DNA of 5,551 nucleotides, from positions 1 through 5,551 of the forward strand of contig VGMB01000115.1 of the NCBI GenBank assembly GCA_016866585.1, read 5' to 3'. A program made the position numbers and the translations under genes. A model generated the notes under the pieces. That model was not told where the DNA came from. It made no database searches and saw only the letters and a program-made list of their open reading frames with translations. This document shows positions 1 through 5,149 of this stretch, one piece after another (the stretch's first letter is position 1; each line of letters starts with the position of its first letter). The DNA is from Chlamydiota bacterium. Lineage in GTDB: Bacteria > Chlamydiota > Chlamydiia > Chlamydiales > Rhabdochlamydiaceae.

Positions 1-105
1 AAATCTGTGGAAACCGAAATGGCCAAGAAAAAAACACAGGAGAAGGGTGGTTTGGAATGATTTTTTTTGAGGAAGTTTCAATCCTTCGTAATTTAAATTT
101 TCCAT
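1..105 (-). CDS. TM2-domain membrane protein, N-terminal part (runs off left edge)
   Basis: Thirty-five codons are visible from an ATG at 105, open to the window edge. The protein starts with a polar stretch of about 17 residues (MENLNYEGLKLPQKK...) and goes straight into TTLLLCFFLGHFGFHRF at about residues 19-35. That is the start of a TM2 domain (first hydrophobic helix, then the G-x-x-G-x-H-R-F turn, normally followed by Tyr). TM2 proteins are small membrane proteins with two helices joined by a short loop, of largely unknown function in bacteria. An AGG (116-118) sits 10 bases before the ATG. The gene lies 49 bases downstream of the DUF84 gene on the same strand, so co-transcription is possible. 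The opposite strand also has an open stretch ending in TGA at 58-60, but it matches nothing recognisable. The domain call rests on the motif; the rest of the protein is not visible. Confidence 0.72.
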   Translation of the reverse strand, partial: MENLNYEGLKLPQKKSFQTTLLLCFFLGHFGFHRF

Positions 106-154
106 GAAAATCTGACCTATAATTAATTTGTTTTTTTAATTGTCTATATTTTGC

Positions 155-682
155 TTAGTTAGTGGAAAAGCTGAATTTTTTATCGTAGAGGTACTGTCCC
201 CACAAAATTTTTACTATCTGATTAAAAACTTCAGTTCGGCAAAGTACTCCATTTGTAAAATGCCCTATAGCTCCTTGCTTAGAACCGACTTCTTGTAATC
301 CAAGTAAATTAAACATAGCTTCATTTAACTCCAATCCTTCTAGAATAGGCTTTTTGAAGTTGTCTGGAAGTCTTAATGTAGGTCCTGATACAACATAAAG
401 AGAGTTCTCTTTGTCTGCAAGGGCTCCCCAATTGCATAAATATAAATGGTCTTCACTAAAGAAAATACCACCTTCCAGACCGAATCCAAGGTCTCCTTTA
501 AGATCATCGACACAAGCCTTAGCTCTATTTATAGCTCCAATTCTAGTCTCTTCATGAGAAAGTGGTTGAGCTTTTACTTTAGAGTCTACAGAAGCTCCAA
601 TTACTTCATATATGGGGTTGTTGAAATTTTCTTTAATCGCGTTGATCTTTACTGGATTTGAGGACCCTACGATAATTTTCAT
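155..682 (-). CDS. DUF84/YjjX-family inosine/xanthosine triphosphatase
   Basis: A 175-residue protein of the NTPase_I-T (DUF84, YjjX-like) family. Members hydrolyse non-canonical purine triphosphates such as ITP and XTP to the monophosphate, in the cytoplasm, which keeps damaged nucleotides out of RNA and DNA. Family landmarks are in order: SSNPVKINAI at residues 7-16 (nucleotide-binding N-terminus), QPLSHEETRIGAINRA at 39-54, GFGLEGGI at 66-73 (the acidic, metal-binding region), and EVGSKQGAIGHFTNGVLCRT at 131-150, the most characteristic block. Length matches E. coli YjjX (about 170 residues). ATG 682 is preceded by AAAGAG about 7 bases upstream, and the conserved block begins right after it, so the start is secure. 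Possible -10 elements (CATAAT or TAATAG, about 730-736) have poor -35 partners. The TM2 gene follows on the same strand. Family is confident; substrate specificity is inferred. Confidence 0.87.
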   Translation of the reverse strand: MKIIVGSSNPVKINAIKENFNNPIYEVIGASVDSKVKAQPLSHEETRIGAINRAKACVDDLKGDLGFGLEGGIFFSEDHLYLCNWGALADKENSLYVVSGPTLRLPDNFKKPILEGLELNEAMFNLLGLQEVGSKQGAIGHFTNGVLCRTEVFNQIVKILWGQYLYDKKFSFSTN

Positions 683-745
683 AAATCAGCTCTTTTTTTT
701 GCGTCTTTTAAAATTTTGATGATAACTATTATGGTGTATTGAAAC

Positions 746-851
746 AAGTTACAAGGAGTTTTTTGCCTATAACAGTAATCATAAATGAAAAATTATTAAG
801 GAAGTAAAATCAAATTTTTTAAAAAAAGCTAACAGGAGTTTTAAAGCTATA
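746..851. repeat. Imperfect direct repeat in the 683-955 gene-free spacer
   Basis: Copies at 746-771 and 826-851 are exactly 80 bases apart and match at 19 of 26 positions. They share the core AGGAGTTTT and the ending CTATA. The surrounding 273-base spacer is AT-rich and holds no supported gene. The AGGAG cores look like ribosome binding sites, but only trivial reading frames (13-14 codons) follow them. In sequence this AT-rich the repeat could be chance; it could also be a decayed duplication or a pair of protein-binding sites. Confidence 0.3.
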
Positions 852-955
852 TTTTTTTTAATGTTTCGATACTGGCTAACAAACGATAAAGTCTATTCTT
901 AGGTTTTTTATTTTAAAATTTGTAGTACTTTGGAAATTCGAAGTGAGCTTTTCTT

Positions 956-1264
956 TTAGCAACTATTACTATAGTCTTCATAGCTAGGCCTAACGTAATT
1001 TTCCTCATGTCTTGATTCTAGTAAAACATAAGCAAATATGCCAAAAATTATAAATAGAGCCCATCCTCCACTCAGCATGCCAAGTGAGGCTGTAAATCCA
1101 CCAGCAATGGAAAGGCCCAATCCACAAATTGATAGTGAAAGAAAATACCCTGTAACAGCTTTTTGAATTTTTGAGTCTAGATCATTTACTGGTTCATCAT
1201 GATAAGAAGGGTGCTGAATAGGATGATTATTTTCGATCTTATTTATACTTTTGAAAATACTCAT
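956..1264 (-). CDS. Small bilobed membrane protein (Inc-like topology), hypothetical
   Basis: A 102-residue protein that I do not recognise by sequence. Residues 1-35 are polar (several His, Asn and Asp). Two hydrophobic segments follow, at about 37-62 and 67-82, separated by a very short Gly/Ser-containing loop. A short charged tail (ESRHEENYVRPSYEDYSNSC) ends in Cys. There is no cleavable signal peptide. Two closely spaced helices forming a hairpin in a small protein is the topology of chlamydial inclusion membrane (Inc) proteins, which are type III-secreted into the host vacuole membrane. Topology alone does not prove that role, and the protein could be an ordinary inner-membrane protein. 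The case that the gene is real is good: GAGG lies 8 bases before ATG 1264, and a TTGTTT-17-TATAAT promoter lies just upstream. It is transcribed divergently from the NTT carrier. No clear terminator is seen after the stop. Confidence 0.7.
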   Translation of the reverse strand: MSIFKSINKIENNHPIQHPSYHDEPVNDLDSKIQKAVTGYFLSLSICGLGLSIAGGFTASLGMLSGGWALFIIFGIFAYVLLESRHEENYVRPSYEDYSNSC

Positions 1265-1272
1265 AAAAAAAG

Positions 1273-1277
1273 CCTCA
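1273..1277 (-). promoter_or_regulatory. Ribosome binding site of the small membrane protein
   Basis: TGAGG on the minus strand, 8 bases before ATG 1264. It is the clearest support that this hypothetical gene is translated from this start. Confidence 0.6.
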
Positions 1278-1294
1278 TTTTATTTCGATTTGTT

Positions 1295-1323
1295 ATTATA
1301 TATTTGTTGTTAATAAAAAACAA
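1295..1323 (-). promoter_or_regulatory. Sigma70-type promoter of the small membrane protein gene
   Basis: On the minus strand TTGTTT (1318-1323) and a perfect TATAAT (1295-1300) are separated by 17 bases. The predicted start is near 1288, giving a leader of roughly 24 bases that contains the ribosome binding site. The -35 matches consensus at only three positions, but spacing and -10 are ideal. The surrounding DNA is very AT-rich, so some risk of a chance match remains. Confidence 0.5.
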
Positions 1324-1381
1324 TTCCATGTTTTTATTTAAAATTTTTTAATTTTTTTATCTAAAAGTTCAATATGATAGG

Positions 1382-1402
1382 AAAAGCATGTATTATGCTT
1401 TT
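1382..1402. promoter_or_regulatory. Perfect inverted repeat upstream of the NTT carrier
   Basis: AAAAGCAT (1382-1389) and ATGCTTTT (1395-1402) form a perfect 8-base inverted repeat with a 5-base spacer, followed by one more T. It lies in the divergent control region about 100 bases before ATG 1504 and overlaps a -10-like TATTAT (1391-1396). It could be an operator for a dimeric regulator or a weak hairpin in a leader. It has only two G-C pairs per arm, so a terminator role is unlikely. Confidence 0.35.
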
Positions 1403-1503
1403 TAGTATTATGAATTTCTTGTAAAAAAATATTAAAATTGATTCAAAAGTTGAGTTTTTGTAAACTGGGAGGGTTTAATTATACATCAATAACTGGCTTA
1501 AGT

Positions 1504-3027
1504 ATGTCTTCAGAAAAAAAATTTGGATTTATAAGGTCTCTTCTATGGCCGGTACATCGATCGGAGCTAAAGAAAGTTTTATCGATGCTTGTTCTTTTAT
1601 TTTTGTTGTGTATTTGCTATAGCGTTCTAAGAAACCTTAAAGATACTATCGTTTTGACTGCTAAAAACTCTGGTGCTGAAGTGATTCCCTTTCTTAAAGT
1701 ATGGGGTATGTTGCCTGGAGCCATAGTAGCTACCTGGATTTATACTAGGTTGTTTAGGTTTTTTACAAGAGAAACGGTTTTCTACATCGTTATTTCGTCT
1801 TTTATTTGTTATTTTATTTTATTCGCATTCGTAATTCATCCTAATAGTGATAAGCTTCACCTTGATCGACTTGGGGACTGGCTCACTGTCCACCTGCCCG
1901 TCGGTTTTAAAGGATTAATTGCAATGATCAGAAATTGGTCATTTACAACATTTTATATTATTTCAGAACTCTGGTCTGTCGTCGTACTTGCTGTTTTATT
2001 TTGGGGATTTGCAAATGATATAACAGAAGTTTCCGAAGCAAAAAGAACTTATGGTATATTGAATATCGGCTCCAATATGGCTCCAATTCTAGGGGGCGGT
2101 ATGGGTATTATATGCAGCAAGTTTCTTCCCTTGTCTGCAGCTGCAGACTCCCAAGAGGCATGGAGCAATACTCTTACAAATATAGTGCTTATGCTATCAG
2201 TACTTGGCGTTTGTTCGATGATAGTATTTTACTGGATCAATAGGAATATAGTCCCTAAGGATAAGGTGTCCTCTACTGGTTACTCACCAAAAAGAAAATT
2301 CAAACTATCTATACGTGATAGTATTAGATATATTTATAAATCTAGGTATTTGACTTGCTTGGCCATTATTGTTTTGGGTTATAATATTTCTATAAATATC
2401 ACTGATATCCTCTGGAAAGAGCAGCTTAAAAGATACTTCACCGATCCTAATGATATGATGAATCATATGAATGCTATAACTGTAGGTATTGGGATAGCGG
2501 GCACTATGGGTGGCATGTTCTTTTCTATGGCTGTCAATAGGCTTGGCTGGACTTTTACAGCTATACTTACACCTGCGATAATGACGATTATGGCTGTTGG
2601 CTTCTTTATCTTCCTCTTTTGTGGGGATGGATTGACGGCTTTTGCGATGACTATGTTTGGAGCTACACCATTTGCCATGACTGTGTATTTCGGCTCCCTG
2701 CAAAATTGTTTAAGTAAGGCTGGTAAATACTCTTTATTTGATGCATCTAAAGAGATTGCATTTTTGCCGCTTGAGCAAGACGCAAAAATCAAAGGAAAGG
2801 CTGCAATTGATGGCCTAGGATCTGGTATAGGTAAATCTGGCTCTTCGCTTACATATCAAGGTTTGATTATTTCCTTGGGTAGTGTTGCTTTATCTACACC
2901 TTATATTGCTGTAATACTCTTTGTCGTTTTAGTGGCTTGGATATCCTCGGTAGTCACTGTTGGTGGATTGTTTAAAAAAACAAGTGCTGCAGCAACTACT
3001 GCAACCAACGAACCAGTTCAAGTATAA
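1504..3027 (+). CDS. NTT-family nucleotide transporter (ATP/ADP translocase type, Npt)
   Basis: A 507-residue, roughly 11-12-helix carrier of the bacterial/plastid ATP:ADP antiporter (TLC/NTT) family. In intracellular bacteria these proteins exchange host ATP for ADP, or import nucleotides with protons, across the inner membrane. Hallmarks: FGFIRSLLWPVHRSELKKV near the N-terminus, RNLKDTIVLTA at 43-53, IPFLKVW at 61-67, SELW at 154-157, FWGFANDITEVSEAKR at 166-181, KYSLFDASKEIAF at 408-420, KGKAAID at 430-436, GKSG at 443-446. Of four charged residues important in Arabidopsis NTT1 (K155, E245, E385, K527), three align as K65, E155 and K444; the E385 position is Asp301. The frame is open back to TTG 1438, but family N-termini align at MSSEKKFG, so ATG 1504 is preferred. 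No good ribosome binding site lies directly before it; GGGAGGG at 1467-1473 is about 30 bases away. Family is certain. Substrate (ATP/ADP exchange, other nucleotides, or proton symport) cannot be settled here. Confidence 0.93.
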   Translation: MSSEKKFGFIRSLLWPVHRSELKKVLSMLVLLFLLCICYSVLRNLKDTIVLTAKNSGAEVIPFLKVWGMLPGAIVATWIYTRLFRFFTRETVFYIVISSFICYFILFAFVIHPNSDKLHLDRLGDWLTVHLPVGFKGLIAMIRNWSFTTFYIISELWSVVVLAVLFWGFANDITEVSEAKRTYGILNIGSNMAPILGGGMGIICSKFLPLSAAADSQEAWSNTLTNIVLMLSVLGVCSMIVFYWINRNIVPKDKVSSTGYSPKRKFKLSIRDSIRYIYKSRYLTCLAIIVLGYNISINITDILWKEQLKRYFTDPNDMMNHMNAITVGIGIAGTMGGMFFSMAVNRLGWTFTAILTPAIMTIMAVGFFIFLFCGDGLTAFAMTMFGATPFAMTVYFGSLQNCLSKAGKYSLFDASKEIAFLPLEQDAKIKGKAAIDGLGSGIGKSGSSLTYQGLIISLGSVALSTPYIAVILFVVLVAWISSVVTVGGLFKKTSAAATTATNEPVQV

Positions 3028-3039
3028 TCAGCCTTTTAG

Positions 3040-3072
3040 GGAAAGAGTGTCAGTAAACACTCTTTCCTTTTT
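3040..3072 (+). terminator. Rho-independent terminator after the NTT carrier
   Basis: GGAAAGAGTGT (3040-3050) pairs perfectly with ACACTCTTTCC (3057-3067) across a 6-base loop, followed by five T residues. It starts 12 bases after the carrier stop codon. It separates the carrier transcript from fumC and makes the two independent units. Confidence 0.92.
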
Positions 3073-3099
3073 CATTTAAATTCTTGTTTGATAACCGCT

Positions 3100-3127
3100 T
3101 TTTCAGGTATTTCTAAATAAATACAAT
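3100..3127 (+). promoter_or_regulatory. fumC: Candidate fumC promoter
   Basis: TTTTCA (3100-3105) and TACAAT (3122-3127) with a 16-base spacer, placed between the upstream terminator and fumC. Transcription would start near 3134, giving a leader of about 34 bases with the AAGGGG site. This would put the in-frame ATG at 3126 outside the message. TTGATA (3088-3093) is a better -35 on its own but has no -10 at suitable spacing. Confidence 0.35.
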
Positions 3128-3155
3128 GTATCAATTTTGTTTGCTAATCTGCGAA

Positions 3156-3161
3156 AAGGGG
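3156..3161 (+). promoter_or_regulatory. fumC: Ribosome binding site that fixes the fumC start
   Basis: AAGGGG lies 6 bases before ATG 3168. Neither the earlier in-frame ATG at 3126 nor the later one at 3195 has such a site. Confidence 0.7.
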
Positions 3162-3167
3162 ACTGTT

Positions 3168-4580
3168 ATGCCGCCACAAGATAATTCTTCATCAATGAGA
3201 ATTGAAGCTGATAGTTTAGGACAAGTTCTTGTACCTAAAGATAAGTATTATGGAGCACAGACCCAAAGATCTTTGGATAACTTTGTTATTGGATTTGAAA
3301 AAATGCCAATTGATGTCATATATGCGCTTGCCATCGTTAAAAAGGCTGCAGCTATTGTAAATCAAAAAATGGGGTTACTTGCGTTAGAAAAAAAAGATAT
3401 AATTTGTGCTGTTTGTGATGAAATACTTGCGGGTAAGTTAGATGATCATTTTGATCTCGTTGTTTGGCAGACTGGCTCTGGAACTCAGACAAATATGAAC
3501 GTTAATGAAGTTATCAGCAATAGAGCTATAGAAATATTAGGTGGTGAGATTGGCTCTAAAAAACCGATACATCCTAATGATGATGTAAATAAATCACAGT
3601 CCTCGAATGATGTTTTCCCAACTGCAATGCACATAGCCGCTTATCTTTCTATCCGTAGGAGATTACTTCCCAACCTTCAGTTAATTGCCAATGGTTTCAG
3701 AAAAAAAACTGATGAATTTAAGGGAATTATCAAAATTGGTAGAACTCACCTGATGGATGCAACACCGGTTACGTTATCTCAGGAGTTTTCGGGGTACAGT
3801 GCTCAAATTGAAAATGCTATAGATTCTATTGAAAAAAACATGTTGGCGCTATCAGAGCTTGCTATAGGTGGAACAGCAGTAGGCACTGGTCTTAACACTA
3901 AAAAAGGTTATGATGTAGAGGTTGTAAAATGCATTAGTGAACTTACTGGATATGAATTTTTAGTGGCTAAGAATAAGTTCGAAGCTCTAGCTAGTAATGA
4001 TACCATAGTTGAGGTGAGTGGAAGTTTAAGAAGAGTGGCTTGTGCTTTTATGAAGGTAGCAAATGATATACGCTGGCTTGCTTCTGGACCAAGGTGTGGT
4101 CTTGGAGAGATCTTCATACCTGATAATGAACCTGGATCATCAATCATGCCCGGTAAAGTTAATCCTACACAAAGCGAAGCTATGACCATGGTGGCGGTGC
4201 AGGTCATGGGAAATGATACTGCTATAGGAATTGCAGGATCTCAGGGAAACTTTGAATTAAATGTTTTCAAACCTCTTATGATATACAACTTGCTTCAGTC
4301 TATTCACTTGCTAGGGGATTGTGCTAAGAATTTTCACGATAAATGCTTGGTTGGTATAACACCAAATCATGCTAGAATTAAAGAACTTTTAGATAGGTCT
4401 TTGATGCTTGCAACTGCCTTAAATCCTGTCGTGGGTTATGATGTTGCGGCTAAAATTGTACAAAAAGCATTTAAGGAACACAAAACTCTAAAGGAAGCAG
4501 CAATCGAGATGAACGCACTGTCTTCGGAAGAGTTTGATAAAGCCGTCGATCCGTCAAAGATGATCAGTCCTTCGAATTGA
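3168..4580 (+). CDS. fumC: Class II fumarate hydratase (fumarase C)
   Basis: A 470-residue class II fumarase, the usual length for the family. It interconverts fumarate and (S)-malate in the TCA cycle as a cytoplasmic, iron-independent homotetramer. Residues visible: SGTQTNMN at 104-111, HPNDDVNKSQSSNDVFPTA at 135-153, GRTHLMDATPVTLSQE at 191-206 with catalytic-region His194, and the superfamily signature GSSIMPGKVN at 323-332 with catalytic Ser324. Numbering runs six ahead of E. coli FumC (His188, Ser318). Gly329 in MPGKVNPT favours fumarase over aspartase, which has MPAKVNP. The frame extends 14 codons upstream to ATG 3126, but the AAGGGG site and family N-termini favour ATG 3168. The gene stands alone: a terminator lies upstream, and the NUDIX gene converges from the right, overlapping its last 17 bases. 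Function is highly confident. Confidence 0.96.
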   Translation: MPPQDNSSSMRIEADSLGQVLVPKDKYYGAQTQRSLDNFVIGFEKMPIDVIYALAIVKKAAAIVNQKMGLLALEKKDIICAVCDEILAGKLDDHFDLVVWQTGSGTQTNMNVNEVISNRAIEILGGEIGSKKPIHPNDDVNKSQSSNDVFPTAMHIAAYLSIRRRLLPNLQLIANGFRKKTDEFKGIIKIGRTHLMDATPVTLSQEFSGYSAQIENAIDSIEKNMLALSELAIGGTAVGTGLNTKKGYDVEVVKCISELTGYEFLVAKNKFEALASNDTIVEVSGSLRRVACAFMKVANDIRWLASGPRCGLGEIFIPDNEPGSSIMPGKVNPTQSEAMTMVAVQVMGNDTAIGIAGSQGNFELNVFKPLMIYNLLQSIHLLGDCAKNFHDKCLVGITPNHARIKELLDRSLMLATALNPVVGYDVAAKIVQKAFKEHKTLKEAAIEMNALSSEEFDKAVDPSKMISPSN

Positions 4581-5079
4581 TATGAATACCTATTTTCGTT
4601 AGGAGAAAACGAAAACATAATATGGGATGCAATATTAAAAATTTGGCGATGGTAAAATAGGATACACCTTCAATTTTTCTAAAAATGATGCTTTTTTCAT
4701 TTCGTAATGCATCTGATATCCAGTAAGCGAAGGTGGGAGGCATACGCTTAGGAAGCTCTGTTATATTAAAAAATTGGATGTTTCTCGTTTCAGATCCTTT
4801 CTGTTCATGTCCATATTCTTTTTTACATTCGAAGACATGTGTGGTTTGAGTTAGGCCATTCACAGGAGAGTACTCTGCTGTTTGTCTTAAAATACTTACT
4901 GTGAGACCAGTTTCCTCCTCCATCTCTCTAACTACAGCAGATTCCTTGGTTTCTCCAGGTTCTATCCCTCCACCTGGTAGAACCCAAACTGGTATATCTC
5001 TTCTTTGTATCAATAAGACCTTTGTTTTGTCCTCAGAGAATATTATACCGAATACAGCTTGTTTTGAAGAATGTGACAT
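4564..5079 (-). CDS. NUDIX hydrolase with hydrophobic C-terminal tail
   Basis: A 171-residue protein with a complete Nudix box at residues 37-59: G37, E43, R51-E52, E55-E56, G58, fitting G-x5-E-x7-R-E-U-x-E-E-x-G-U. Such enzymes cleave nucleoside diphosphates linked to another moiety (damaged NTPs, dinucleoside polyphosphates, nucleotide sugars and others), using metal held by the box glutamates. VWVLPGGGIEPGE and the preceding LLIQRR strand are typical of the fold. After the domain (ending about residue 130) comes an extension, IIFRKIEGVSYFTIAKFLIL and on to the end, that is strongly hydrophobic at about 140-162. This may be an amphipathic or membrane-associated tail. ATG 5079 is preferred, with AAGGA (5090-5094) 10 bases upstream; the frame extends to a TTG at 5121, but nothing supports that start. 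The 3' end overlaps fumC by 17 bases tail to tail. The substrate cannot be predicted. Confidence 0.9.
   Translation of the reverse strand: MSHSSKQAVFGIIFSEDKTKVLLIQRRDIPVWVLPGGGIEPGETKESAVVREMEEETGLTVSILRQTAEYSPVNGLTQTTHVFECKKEYGHEQKGSETRNIQFFNITELPKRMPPTFAYWISDALRNEKSIIFRKIEGVSYFTIAKFLILHPILCFRFLLTKIGIHINSKD
4593..4615. other. Hairpin just past the fumC stop, inside the NUDIX gene
   Basis: TTTTCGTT (4593-4600) and AACGAAAA (4608-4615) form a perfect 8-base stem with a 7-base loop, starting 12 bases after the fumC stop. No T-run follows on the plus strand, so it is not a standard intrinsic terminator. It could slow or protect the fumC transcript end, or be a by-product of coding sequence. 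Confidence 0.3.
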
Positions 5080-5131
5080 AGTAATTTTTTCCTTGCCAAA
5101 AAGAATGAGTTTCAGCGTCAATTGTAGTTAA

Positions 5132-5137
5132 ATTATA
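5132..5137 (-). promoter_or_regulatory. -10 element candidate for the NUDIX gene
   Basis: A perfect TATAAT on the minus strand in the 70-base divergent spacer between the NUDIX gene and the lipoprotein gene. It would start transcription near 5125, with a leader of about 45 bases. No convincing -35 lies 16-18 bases upstream. The same AT-rich patch reads TATATA (5134-5139) on the plus strand, but that is too close to ATG 5150 to be an obvious promoter for the lipoprotein. Confidence 0.35.
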
Positions 5138-5149
5138 TACGAAGAGAAC

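Noticed and set aside
1..60. Plus-strand open stretch ending in TGA at 58-60 (KSVETEMAKKK...)
   Set aside because: It matches nothing recognisable, while the minus strand over the same bases encodes a clear TM2 motif with an ATG start.
446..661. 71-codon plus-strand frame inside the DUF84 gene
   Set aside because: It is the shadow of a well-supported gene on the other strand and shows no family motif.
763..902. Tiny frames after the AGGAG sequences (14 codons from TTG 763, 13 codons from ATG 861)
   Set aside because: They are too short, one has a non-ATG start, the other is over 20 bases from its AGGAG, and nothing supports translation.
2305..2792. Two minus-strand frames of 132 and 109 codons inside the NTT carrier
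   Set aside because: They lie wholly within the conserved carrier gene, have low-complexity shadow-like composition and no domain.
3908..4207. 99-codon minus-strand frame inside fumC
   Set aside because: It is antisense to the most conserved part of fumarase, so its openness follows from fumC codon use.
4901..5131. 76-codon plus-strand frame across the NUDIX box
   Set aside because: It is antisense to the catalytic motif of the NUDIX gene, with no motif or ribosome binding site of its own.
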